DNA of 64,000 nucleotides from Heliopora coerulea (Eukaryota; Cnidaria; Anthozoa; Scleralcyonacea; Helioporidae), in assembly GCA_030142905.1 (NCBI GenBank), contig JASJOG010000084.1, positions 558,001 through 622,000 of the forward strand, read 5' to 3'. A program made the translations under genes and the position numbers. The notes under the pieces are model-generated. The model was not told the origin of the DNA. It saw only the letters and a program-made list of their open reading frames with translations, and searched no databases. Below, piece by piece: positions 10,905-23,300 of this stretch; position 1 is the first letter of the stretch; every line of letters starts with the position of its first letter.

Positions 10905-12797
10905 CCTATATGAAGATGAAAAACAAAATTTATTAAAAGCACAATTTTTAACTTTAATGTATGATTTCAGATATGAAACGTATTCAAACAGGATTAACCT
11001 TTCGCGTAAAAATACAGCCATTTCGGAGCAGGATGTACTGCAGTTAATTATCTTAAATACTGAACTTGGCCCAACAGACTCACTTTCAATTTCAGAATTC
11101 TCAGATTCACCTTCAATAGTTATTTTGCTAAATTGTTTGCCATTTGGTCAATAGTATTCCGTCGTTTCTTTTTCGGACAGTACTTGGAGAGATGTTCCCT
11201 CACTTTCAGTGGTGACTTTTTTGGAAAAACTACCACTTACCTTTCTGGAAGGAACCTAAGATGTTTACTTGGATGTTTCGAGAATGAGTCTTTAATGAGT
11301 CACTAATAACGTAAGTTTTAACCTTAGTACCAGACTGTTTGTACGAACATTTGCCACGAACAAATGCTTTTTTAGTAGCTAGACCGCTTGTGGCTGTAGC
11401 TAAGCAACTGTCGAAGAGGGTGTTACTTCAATGGCAGGTAATAATTATTTCAAGACAGCTGCCAAGGCAAAGCCAACAACAAAGAACCCTGCGCTTATTC
11501 TGTGGCTGCGACGTTTTTTGAAGGTTCCAAACAAGAAAAACATGATGCAAATTTGAAGCCGTTTTTGTGCATATTGCTTCTTAATTATAAGCACACAGCA
11601 AGATATTCATCTGTCCTGTAGACTGTTGCTATGGTCTAAGTGATATTAACACTTCTCGGCTTAAAGAAAACTAAATTTATTGCCACGAAACCAGTTCAGG
11701 AAACCGCATGCATAAAGAGACAGTTTTAACATTTAAGCCAGGTTCAAAATTGTAAAAACTATAAGAATGTTGTAAATGACATTAGAATAGGATGATACTG
11801 CGTAGACATTAAATAAGATAAAAAGTTCAAAGGTTGGTGTAACTGCCGCGACTGATCCGAAAAAATTCAGACGTTTCGAGTAGACCCTTCGTCAGGGAGA
11901 GAAAACGTTACCGAAGACGTCAATGAAGATTTTGCCCTATAAAAATGTTTAACTGTTTCGTAATACGTTTGTCAGCGCACCAACTGCGTTACAATTAACG
12001 ACCAATCTCATGAAATAGTTCATCGTGTTTGAAAAAGACTGACTAGGTGTAAGATAGCTTTTGTGGCAGTTGCAATGACGCAAGAGAATAATTTGTCTTT
12101 GGTGACCAGTTCGACAAATGTAATTACTAATAATAACCACAAGTGTATCGACATAGTGCTTCCTTATTATTTATTCACCTTCCACAATAGGAAGAAACAC
12201 TAAGGTAGCACATATTGTTGGACGTTAGCGTAAACGAGGTTATATTTGTATTGCCATGGGTATCACGTGTGGTCTGACAGAGCTAAAAATTCCCTTACGA
12301 CCTACGTACTGCAGGTAGAGATGGTCTTTATGCGTATATAGCACATATCAAAACACCCCAACCGCAAATTCCTTAATTATGAATGAACAACTGTGTGTAG
12401 TTTGCAAACAGGGCAGATCCGTATCTTGTTCGGCAGACTAGCTAAGCATTCCTTACGAAAAGCAGAACCGCAAAGGGGCGTTATACAACGCAATGCTTCG
12501 TGTACCAAGTCTTGAAGTGGCCGAATGTTCCCTTGCATTTGTTGGATGGTATTTTAAAGTCAGCAACTGTTCGTGTAAATTGGATTGACAAGATGACCAC
12601 AGAGAACTTGGACTGTTAGTACAACGAAAGTCACTCGTTGTTACACTGTTGCGTGGCAGGTAATTTGCAAGTTACAATACCGAGCACCTCCAAGACCTAA
12701 TGCAAAGTTCGTGCAATCGTTTTTCGGTCGAATTTTTGGGCAGCAGAGATGAGTTCTTACGCGCGATACGCTCCCACGCGACTCACCTGTTACATCA

Positions 12798-13087
12798 CTT
12801 AGACGTAAAATGAAGATGAGAGCCCAGCTCAAAATTCGGAGATGTAATGTCACATTCGGAAATGTAATGTCAAAATTCGGAGATGTAATATCTTAATGTG
12901 ACACCTTTTGTAAATATAAATAGCTTAGTATTTCTCTGTTAATTACTTTGAAAATGTTGCGCGTCGGCAATGAAACGTCAGCGAACTTCAATTAAACTTT
13001 ATTCGTGTGTTTCTGCCTATTCTTGGGTGTGATAACATTAAATCTCCGAATTTTGAGCTGGGCTCTCATCTTCGTTTTACGTCTAAG
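12798..13087. repeat. Inverted-repeat element with about 70-bp arms
   Basis: CTTAGACGTAAAATGAAGAT and GAGAGCCCAGCTCAAAATTC on the left are matched in reverse complement by GAATTTTGAGCTGGGCTCTC and ATCTTCGTTTTACGTCTAAG on the right. The unit ATTCGGAGATGTAATGT is repeated about three times at the inner edge of the left arm (12834-12892). The pattern suggests a non-autonomous DNA transposon; the target-site duplication was not resolved. Confidence 0.75.
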
Positions 13088-13549
13088 ATCTCCGCCCGGT
13101 AAATCTTTAGTGAACATTGTTACGTCACTTGGTTACAGCACGGAGTATTGCCCGAGGTGACTTTTTTTTAGGTGTGACAATGATTTGGAAATGAAGTCGA
13201 AATATCACTGTGATCAATTTTGTCTTGTTTTATAGCTCAAATATTGAGTTTACAAGACGCTGTTCATTGGGGGATGTTTCTTACTAAATATTTGGACACA
13301 AGGTGCACATAAAATTGCGTGTAGTAACACCGTCGTAAAGCACGACCTAAACAATTTGACTTAAGACATCCTGCTGGGATGACCGATCCAGAACTGCAAT
13401 GTAAATAAAATGCGATACCCTACGGGAATTTCACCAAACGATTCCAAGAACCCAACGTAGTGGCGGCGTTTTGGAAAAGGTGGTGTCACTGTGCTTTGCT
13501 GCGTTGAAGACAGTTTAAACCCAGAATCGTAACAAGACGCCAATAAGTG

Positions 13550-14005
13550 ATGTTAAGACGAAATGCGAGTGATGCCAGCGACAAGAAAAACATTCGCTGA
13601 ACCCGACTGAATAGACAGGGATGTTCTTCTTCTCCTCCGCCGTATTTTTTCTCCTTCGCCCCCTCCTCCTTCTTGTTCTCCTTTCTCTTCTTTTCCTCCT
13701 CCGTCGTCTTCTTGCAATGGTTCTTTATAGATGGTCTCGTCCAAAGTAATATTGGTAAATGAAGACGTAACATGAAAACCGGCCAAAACAACAGCGTTAC
13801 GATCTGAACTAAATAATAATCCTTTTACTTCTTTTCCTCGTCCTTTTTCTGGTTTTCCTCCTTTCTCTTCTTTTTCCCTCCTCCTCCGTCGTCTTCTTGC
13901 TGTGGTTCTTATTATATCGATGGTCTCGTCCAAAGAAATGTTGGCAAATAAAGATGTAACATGAAAACCGGCCAAAACAACGGCGTTACGATCTGAACTA
14001 AATAA
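13550..14005 (-). mobile_element. Duplicated Penelope-like reverse transcriptase remnant
   Basis: Read on the minus strand, two copies of a roughly 180-bp unit (about 13640-13818 and 13819-14005) each encode a degenerate GFHVTSLFANISLDETID-type peptide. This resembles the DVxSLFTNIPLDE motif at the start of reverse transcriptases of Penelope-like elements. Each copy then runs into Arg/Lys/Glu-rich simple sequence made by CTCCTC/CTTCTT repeats. The two copies share the tail CGGCCAAAACAACRGCGTTA CGATCTGAACTAAATAA. It is a decayed fragment; no catalytic YADD-type motif was found. Confidence 0.55.
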
Positions 14006-14784
14006 GTGTTAAGATCTAAATTAAATAAGTCTTGTACGAAAGAAAAATGATCGCTGACCGAAAATAAATTGAAATGCGAGAGTGGGACGAAATGAGGAAT
14101 TCTGCAATACCATATGAACGACGACCAATTGCAATATCGTTAGAACAGGGATATGTCGAGTTTACATTACTACCTCTCTGTAGGTACTATAACATTACTA
14201 TTTAGGATTTTTATAATAAGAATATACGACTAACTTTCATTAGAATATAAGACTAACTGATAAGAATATAAGACTAACTTTTAAAATGAATAAAAATATA
14301 AGACGAACGTAAACTGTAAAAACCTTTAGGTAGAACAAGTACACATAACGTCGGACAGTTCACACCATGTAACATTGCAACGCTGGGCGCTGGCACATGT
14401 TTATGGCGGCGATGTAACCGTGACGGAATGAATCAATATTGCACTCGTTGATCGGGTCATTTCTCCCTCACACAAGAGGGGAAAGGCGGTCTATAATTCA
14501 ACAGAAACGAGACTGTCGATGATTAAATCTCACTGTTTTCCTCGGGATCACTCCCTAAGTTGTTTAGCCTTTTAACTTCATTTTTTTTTGTTCTTTGTAA
14601 TTTATCCTTTAGTTCTAGGCGCACGATATATCGGACCCTGGCCTATTCTATTCCTGATAACAAATGTTGATACTGACAGCGCGTATGTCGAGCTTGCAGT
14701 CGCAGTAAACATCGCGTCACCTCCGACGAAAATGAAATAATAAACGAAACATGACGAAATCAACACAAAGAAAGAACTTCCTCA

Positions 14785-14790
14785 TTTAAT
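14785..14790 (-). terminator. Poly(A) signal ATTAAA for RPS11
   Basis: The common variant hexamer ATTAAA on the minus strand begins 18 nt downstream of the RPS11 stop codon. Ribosomal protein genes usually have short 3' UTRs, which fits. Confidence 0.5.
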
Positions 14791-14807
14791 ACAAATTGTG
14801 AACGCCA

Positions 14808-17161
14808 TTAGAATTTCTCAAAAGACTTCTTTGCTTTCTTGCCCTTGGAAACCTTCAGAACGTTGAACCTGACAGTCTTACTGAGTGGCCTACATTGACC
14901 AACCGTTACTAAATCACCAACAGCAACATCTCTGCAAGAAGACAAAAGCACAGCAGCGCGTGGTTATGAATTGTTTTTTTGGGTTTTTTTTCCAAACTGA
15001 ACGGACATAGTCTACACATAAAAAATGTAGATGAAAGTTTAAATTCAATATACAAAAACATCAAAAACAAATGTTCTTGATTATTAGGTTAAGAATTGGG
15101 AATCTTCCTGATGACTTAATATACGAAAAAGAAATTTAAGTGCTTCAATATATATATATATGTGATATAAAACATGCAGTATACATAATATATAATATAT
15201 AACATGATATATACATGTATCATATAACATGTCATAATGTATAATTTGTTATATAATACATATTGCATAATATGAAGTACACAATACATAAAATATATAA
15301 CATATAATATATATTATATATAATACATAGTATGTGACATATTTAATATATACTACATAAATATTCATGTATATATCATTAAAATAGCATGGTACACTGG
15401 TTTATATTGCTACTAGTTAATATTTTCAGCAACAATTACTTATTTAATGATTAAGAAGACATCATACAAACACAGCCAGTTATTGCCGTGCTCTATTAAA
15501 ACAAGTTTTATGCTTTCATTTTCCCACAAAACTATTTAATAAGTAATTTTCAAAACCAGTTGGACCAGCTTTTAGTGACAAATAACTTCTAGTTCTCACC
15601 ATTAATCTGGTGGGATAATACATCTAGTCTTTCCACCACTTCCTGCTAGTGTAACACAAGAATAACAAGATACCAACCTGAAGCATGGTGAGATATGAGC
15701 TGAAAGATTCTTATGGCGCTTCTCAAATCGATTGTACTTCTTGATGTAATGAAGGTAATCTCGACGGATTACAATTGTCCTCTTCATTTTCATCTTTGCA
15801 ACAACACCAGTAAGAATCCTGCCTCGGATACTCACATTACCAGTGAAGGGGCACTTTTTATCAATGTAATTTCCATCAATAGCCTACAGACAACACACAT
15901 GTAAAAATTGTGCTATAAAATTATGATGGCCCAGAAAATAAGTTTAAATAAAGAGATAACAATGGCATATTGTATAAGAATTTATTAAGCTTTTAAAAGT
16001 TAAAGTTTAATAAATTCTTATACATCTATGTCTTGATTATGCCCCTTTGTTTAAATTTATTGTCTGGGCCATAATAATTATCAAATGATTAAGATTCACA
16101 CCACTAGGACCAGTCAGTCTTCCTAGTTTTCACACATACCTCTTGTGGTGTCTTAAATCCCAATCCAACATTTCTATAATACCTCACTTCCTTTCTCTTG
16201 GTTTGTTGACCAAGAGCCAAAACCCTCTTCTTGTTCTGGAAGATGGGTGCCTGCTTCTGGTAAGCTCTTTCAGTCTAAAATGTCAACAGCAGTGGGCATG
16301 AGATTTGAAATTTTCACCAGTATCCAGATTGGATACCAGGATTTTGGAACATGGTTTCCCTTCATGACATCCAGTATTCCCACATTTGGATACTAGAAAT
16401 TCAAGTTCGTAGCACCCAAACAAGGAAAGTGATTGGAATAATATTAACAGAAATCTTCTTTGTTTACAAACTAAGTTCAACAATCATTCATGTCTTAACA
16501 ATTTTGTAGAAGTTGCTAGTTTTATACTTTGCATCACACTTGCAAACAAGTTCGAGAGAAATCTTAGAGTATCATACAGTATCGAAAGTACTATATTGTT
16601 GTACTAGCTTATTTCACATCAATCACATGAATGAATGGTCCATTTGAACCCATTTGAATTGGTTCATTTACTGCAAAGCTCGTTTTTTCTGGATTAGGCC
16701 TTAGCGTTGCCGTTTTAAGCCCTTGATATAAGTCAGTATGTCAACGGTTTCCGTGAAAAAAAATCCAGCTGACAGGTCTCTAAAAATGTGAGCGTTCTGT
16801 GGCGTTCTCCGACACTCTTTGCAATCATATCAGATTCTCTTGTCGTAATTCAGAACACGAATCAACATATTCGTTGTATTTAAGCCTTTAAAACTTTACT
16901 TCAAGCGGAGCATTCATCGAAAACACGTATCCTAGACGAAATTTTGAAGCACTTCGAAAGGACGTAAGTCATAAAACACACGACGTTTTTCTGGAAGATT
17001 CTCTCTCTAAAACAGGACTAGAATATCGAACAAAAGGTTCCAAATTTTCAGATAATAGTTAAATTGCTTTGGAGGCGTGTTTGAAGATTGAGAGAATCGA
17101 AAACAAGGCATTTCTAAGCAAAAAACGTCCGACTAAACTAGAGTAATCTCACCTGTTCCAT
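14808..17161 (-). CDS. RPS11: 40S ribosomal protein S11 (uS17)
   Basis: Four coding exons: 17153-17161 (Met-Glu-Gln), 16140-16274, 15678-15883 and 14808-14931. All junctions are GT/AG and in phase and give 157 residues, close to the usual 158. The protein belongs to the small ribosomal subunit and contacts 18S rRNA. Matching stretches include [18 protein letters not shown] at the N-terminus, [20 protein letters not shown] and [20 protein letters not shown] in the OB-fold core, and [17 protein letters not shown] near the end. The first coding exon has only three codons, a layout typical of ribosomal protein genes. It is transcribed divergently from CWF19L1. Intron 2 holds an inverted-repeat element (15920-16079) and intron 3 an AT-rich microsatellite zone (15150-15370). 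Confidence 0.97.
15150..15370. repeat. AT-rich microsatellite zone (TATA/ATACAT-type)
   Basis: About 220 bp of imperfect TA, TATA and ATAACAT runs in the last intron of RPS11. No other structure is seen. Confidence 0.8.
15920..16079. repeat. MITE-like inverted repeat in RPS11 intron 2
   Basis: Ends read TTATGATGGCCCAGAAAATA (left) and TATTGTCTGGGCCATAATAA (right), reverse complements with a few mismatches. The inner parts also pair (GTATAAGAATTTATTAA against TTAATAAATTCTTATAC). The element fills most of the 256-bp intron between exons 15678-15883 and 16140-16274, so RPS11 pre-mRNA would carry a strong hairpin there. Confidence 0.85.
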
Positions 17162-17349
17162 GATGGCGGATCAAAAAGAACGATAACACCACGTGGCTGG
17201 CCCATGTTGCATTGCACACTAACAATCTAATATGGCTGACGAAAGTCATAAACATTTTCTTTAATTCCTATTTATTTTCAGCTTATTTTATGGTATATTT
17301 CTTTATACCAGACATTTTATTCTTTAGGAGTAGTATTTTATAAGCTATA
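17162..17349. promoter_or_regulatory. Bidirectional promoter of RPS11 and CWF19L1
   Basis: Only 188 bp separate the two divergent start codons. It contains a palindromic E-box CACGTG at 17190-17195 (MYC/MAX/USF-type site). On the RPS11 side a pyrimidine run CGTTCTTTTTG (about 17172-17182, minus strand) fits a 5'-TOP transcription start, as expected for a ribosomal protein mRNA. An ATGGCTGAC sequence near 17232 resembles a YY1 core. No TATA box is evident near either gene. Factor binding is inference. Confidence 0.65.
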
Positions 17350-20300
17350 ATGGATAAAAAGTCATTAAAAGTGTAAGTAAATTAGATAATACTAGGAATA
17401 AACCACGTCAAAGCAGTCAGCTTGGTGTCGAACTTGAATTAATGCTCACATAAACATGTTTACTATGTCACAACAGCATAACTGCCCATTAACTGAATAA
17501 TATTTTCTAATGTTTGTTTTATAATCTACTGAAAAGTCCAAGGTTGGAGCATCACTTCATAGATGGAGTACTATAGCTGGGCCTCGCAATATTGTAATTT
17601 TGCAATGCTTGCACATTTTCTAATTTTCACAGAAGGGATCACTTAATGTGTCTTAAAAGTCTAGTCAGAGCATTAAAACTCACACTTTGGTTTTGACATA
17701 TTTTTAGTTTAGTCTGTGGAGATGTGAATGGCAAATTGAACACTTTGTACGCAAGAATAAGGAACATTCTCAAAAAATCAGGAGATTTTGAGGTACAATT
17801 AAAACTTATGTGTTAAGTTAATGTAGCTCAAAGCCAATGGAATATTCAAGTCTACAATTAGGCCTTAGATTTTGCACTGAAGAAATATATGGACATAAAC
17901 CACCTTCCCACAGTCACTGTAGTCCCTCATTCCGAAAGAGAAAATTATTTATGCAGGATGCTTTTGAAAGTTTTACTTGACATATGCTTGATCTCCTCAG
18001 ATTGACTTTCTTCTAGCTTTCTGGCCTAGCTTTCTAGACTTTCTGACCTGAATGTGACAAACATTGCAATCTCCAAGGATGTTCGTGCTAAACTTTGATG
18101 CCACTTACACTGTAAACACATGTTGTTTCGACAGAACATCAGAGTTAGCTAAATACAGAACTAACATACTGAAAAGCAAAAGAAACTTTGTTCTCTTCAC
18201 CTTGGTCTTTCACTTATGACCTTATATCTTCTTATATGTTTACTTTGATGATAGATGTTGCTGTGTGTAGGACAGTTTTTTGGTTCAACAGAAGATAACA
18301 AAAAAACATGGCAAGAATATGTAGATGGAACTTTGAAAGGTCTGTGACAATTTCTGCTTTCCCATAAATTTAATGACTTCCTGTCTTTGCTTTAAAATTT
18401 TCAATCAAAATATATTATAAACAGTTATGTAATGGATAATCAAGCTGAGCAAGAGGGTTGCCTTCAGTGAGAAAAATTGTATGGTGTTAGCCAGAGTAGA
18501 ATAATGAAATCGGCAGTATCACTTCAGTAATACTGCTTTGTTTTTTCTAAATTTTACATAAATACATGTACAGTAAATACATGTTCAGAATACATATAAA
18601 CTTGCATAAATTGAACCATTAATGTTGTTGGTTTTTAATAATTGCAACCAATATAACTATATATTTCTCACAACATGTCACCATAACCAAGCAAAATTAT
18701 GCAGTAAATGAATAGAAACTTCTAAAACTGTGGGAAAATGAAGTTGTCACTTGGTAATTATAATTTTCAATCTGAGATACACTGACGACTTAATGTTTTA
18801 CTGACTTAATCTTGTAGCCCCCATTGTCACGTACATTCTTGGTCCAAATACTCCAGAAAACATATTTTTGTACAGAAATGTGGAACTTGGCAGTGGTGGA
18901 GAGCTGTGTGAGAACATCACTTATTTAGGTAAAGATCAGAAAATGTTATGTGAAGATATTTAAACTAGTGTGATAATCTGTGAGAAACAAACTCCTCTAG
19001 ATGTTCAATTTTGAGGATGTATAAAAAATATTATCTGATTATTACATGAGAAAATATGATTTAAAGATGCATTTTTCCTTATCAGTTACTATATCTGTAT
19101 ATATATATATATATATATAAAAATTTGGAGCATCACAGCATTTGTCTGTTACTTTAAAACTCCAGAACCCCAAGACTTACAGAAGATTCAATTACATATT
19201 CGAACTCACCATGACCAGATGAGTAACATTAGCGATCAATACCTCAGAAAACCATTCAATTTTCTAAAATCATATTTGAAAGAAAAGGGAACTTTTTCAT
19301 TTGTTCTCCATAATCCCAGGTGAAGCCCAGGTACCCTGGCTAGTCCTGTATAAAATGTTTTACAGGCTGAACTTCAGTAACTTTAAAATATTTACATTAA
19401 ATTTTGTGTCTTTTGAAAGGTCGATGTGGAGTGTTACAGTGTCCCAGTGGACTACAAGTGGCTTATCTCAGTGGTGCAGACAAAGCTAAATGCTCAAAGG
19501 TAAATTATCATCATTTGCTCATATTTTGAAAGGATAACTACCTCAACTATAAAAAATGTTACCAATGGAGGTTCTGCTCAAATATCATAAAATGTTACAA
19601 TTTTATATTGGTTCTATAAGTTGTACATTACTAAATCCTTATAATCAACAATTGTGTATTTTATTCCAAAATATTTTTGTGGCATCTGTGAACAGGATGG
19701 TTGTTTTTTCACTGATGAGGACACCAAAGTGCTTAATGCCAAGACCAGTGATCAAAATTTTAAAGGAGTGGACATCTTCCTGACATCACAATGGCCTCAA
19801 GATATCACACAATATGGAAACAAACTGGTACAAACAAGCACAGTGTGACCTATTTATTTTTCTTAAAGTTTGTACTAAAATACAAGGAGATTGTGCTGTG
19901 TTTAATTCTTCTTTTGATTGCTATATACTTTTTTGTGGACAACTTTACTTGATATTGATCATGAAGAACTATGCAGCAATCAAAAGTAGAAGAAATAAAT
20001 TAAATGATTTTGCCTTCTGCAGGAGAAGTCTAAATGGATTTTAGTGTGTTGAAAAGACCTTTTTCTCCAGCTTATTATGAGGAAATATGAGTTGTCATCT
20101 AAGGTGGTAACCATACTGTACTTTACAGGTTGGTGCAAGTATTGATGTTGGTGATATTGGCTCAAAGAAAATCTCAGAGTTAGCTGTAAGACTAAAACCA
20201 AGATATCATTTCACTGCTCTGGAAAACATCTACTATGAAAGGTTACCTTACAGGTAAAGTCATGAACTTTTAGTAGTGTTTTTGAAATTGATCTCATATC

Positions 20301-23300
20301 CTTTCTGGCATTCCCCAAGGAATCTACTTTTGCATAGCTTGCTGCCACAAACAAGCAGTTGACCTTAATTTAATTAAGTAACCTTTCATTTCCAGTTCCC
20401 TGTTTAGAATCTTGTCATCATTGTACATTTTTAGAAATCATCAAGTGCTGCGAGAGCCAGCTCATCATGTCACTCGATTTATAAGTTTAGCAAACGTTGG
20501 AAATACTTCCAAGAAAAAGGTAAGACTTTTTAATTAGTGCAAGATATCGGTGTAACTAAACCAATATTTTTTGAAAACTTAGTTTAACTCATGAAGGAAC
20601 AGGGCTCACCACATTGACAAGTAAAATCCTTTGGCATTAGCCAGAGTAAAATACGAAAGTGCACCCTTGCCTCTTAATGGGTTAACGAACCAGTCAGACT
20701 TCCATTCAAATCCTGTTATTAAAAACCTTTCAGATTGATCAAGCATTGTTTTGTTTTAACTTTCATTAGAAAAATAACTTTTTTTTTTCAGTACCTATAT
20801 GCATTTAATATCGTACCTCTGTGCCACATGAAGCATGAAGACTTGGTGAAACAGCCTGATGATGTAACAGAAATGCCTTTTGGGAAACTGTTGAAGCACA
20901 AATTTACAGAACAAAGCCAGCTGGTAATCAGTTACACTATGAACCAAAATTCATTGAAGTCTTGTTGGATTGCCTAAATATTTCATTCTACTGAAGGAAG
21001 TGTTCTAACTCTCTGTTTGATTGCAAACCTCTAGCCAACTACAGAAACCCAAAATTTTTTTTTTGACACCACCTCGATGAGTGGAACTCAGAAACGGAAA
21101 AACGAAGGTTTGCAATTGCATCAATTTGCACAAGAATCCAAAAAAGATTCGCCTAATAAAATAATGATCTGTTTTCCTTTCAAGACAATAACCAAAGACA
21201 ACCTAAGAAGCGGAAAGGACTTCGTAAGTAATGCTAACTTTTGTGATTATGCTATGAGTAGATTAACTACATTCTTTATATTCACTAACAGATACTTTCA
21301 CTTCCATACGTTTGCAGCTCCAATTCAAGGACCTTGTTGGTTTTGTTTGGGAAGCGCTGAAGTTGAGAAACACTTGGTTGTGAGTGTAGCTGACAATGTA
21401 AGAATATACTGTGCGTTTCTTCAAAAAAGATAGTTACCTAACACTGCCAAGTGTTCTTCACTTAGACAACTATCAATTCTCGGAATATAGTGTACCTACT
21501 TTTCATTAATCTGTCGAAACAGGTCTATCTTGCGATGGCTAAAGGAGGTCTCACTCCAGATCACACTCTCATCTGTCCCATTGCTCATTACCCATCAACT
21601 GTGGAGCTTCCAGACGTAAGTACGTGATTTATCGTTGTCTGAGGACATTGCACTGAAAACTAACCAAGTTCGGGTTCTGTTGCACGCTGTAGTAGTCTTA
21701 TAATAGCGCGAGTTTTTCGTCCATTTTTTTCGCGTGCTTTTTAAACGTTTCCTGATTGGCCCTCAGTGACTTTCTTACCTTTCATTCGTTACATTTTCAA
21801 GTGAGTAAAGCCAGTACTGGCTTCTGATTGGTCGCACATTTTCACTCGCGAGCGCGGATTTTGACTACCAGGGTTTACGTTCAAATTTCTAAGAAAACGA
21901 GACATGTACATACAGGTGGTCGATATACTACTTCATAGCTCTAGCAAGAACTCGAAGCTCCCTGACGTGATCTCACCATGAATTCATTTCATCGAAGACA
22001 TACACTAAATTGCAATGGCTGTACATATGTGACAGAAAAGTACGGTGAAATGAGGAATGTTACACCTCGCGATGAATCGATAGCGGTGTAAAGTACTGTG
22101 TACCCAGAAACTCTACTTGATGGCTGGAATCACCATTTTTGGCATGACATATCCAACGATCCACCACATGTGATGAGACCAAGCAGGAACCTTGCTGCCT
22201 GCGAACGGTTTGTCCTCATAGCTCAGTGGATAGGAGGTCCGAGAGTTCGAAATCAGAAACCATACATTCGCAGGTCGCTGCTTTCTGTGCAGTCATCGTA
22301 TGGCTCCGTCTTTGGGGCCGTTGCTGTGTACTATACATGGCCGAGGAACGAATGTGCATCAGTTGGCTGTTGGATTGTTAAAGGTCTTTTGGAAGGACAA
22401 TGCGTAGATCTTAAACCATTATATGATCTTGCTTTCATCAATTTCCATTCATAACGTAAGGCAGTTGATATTGGACGGTGTAGGTATAGGGTGGAAAACG
22501 TAGACAATGGGAATTTTTCAACAAAAACCAATTTAAGGCAATCTACATTTTACATCCTCCAAGTAACGTTAGCATGGTTCTACATGTCACCACTAGTTCC
22601 TTGCACTATAGATGCTTGCCAGAAAGGAATATGTTTATGTGAAAGCCTGTCGGTCATTTTGCTTCTTATGCCTAGCGGAAAATTGTCACTTAATTTTTTT
22701 TTGTTTTTAAGGACGCATTGATGGAGATTGAAAAGTATCCCTTTTTCCTCGAGACAATTGAGCTTTGTGAAAGGGAGTAGACCGTCATAGGTGGTGGATG
22801 TTAAGGTTTAAGTGAAGAGGTGATCCCAGCTGAAGGGAACTCCTCATAGTTGAACTGTTCATCCATTTATGAAGTAAAATTTCGAAAATGTGCGCTCTGA
22901 CTGGCCAAAAGTTGTCGTTCAGTCACTCGTTACAACAAACCTTTGTTCCTGATCTTGATTCTTGCGCGGTTCCTTTACAGAATGAATTTCCCTGCCAAAA
23001 CCATCTTCAAAAACGGCACTGTAGTGTTTGGTCAGTCCAACAGTCTTTGGTCTGCCGAAATGCATCGTGCTTTTTTCTGATTCTTTAGGCGTATTTTTTA
23101 CGTAGAATATTACCTCTTTAAGTTTCAAACAGTTCTGTTAAGAACTAAACTATCCAACAGTCTTTGGTAACTGTGTATACCTCTTTAAGCGTATATTACT
23201 CTTCATCTTCTCCTACTTTATCTTAAATTACCATTCACCATGGTATCTACGTATTTAAAAACTGTGTTTAAATTTGTTACCACGACAAAATCGCTGTTTT

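Larger units (their letters stand above)
8665..14807. other. Gene-poor stretch between the polycystin-like gene and RPS11
   Basis: No gene could be recognised apart from the possible signal-peptide exon at 10826-10904. The stretch holds a hairpin at 9893-9962, an inverted repeat at 12798-13087, and a duplicated Penelope-like remnant at about 13550-14005. A short plus-strand ORF at 9486-9734 (82 codons) and others of 60-80 codons have no recognisable domain. The 5' end of the polycystin-like gene probably lies somewhere here. Confidence 0.7.

Noticed and set aside
22098..22454. 118-codon plus-strand ORF inside CWF19L1
   Set aside because: Spans a tRNA-derived SINE head in an intron; CWF19L1 exons splice around it.
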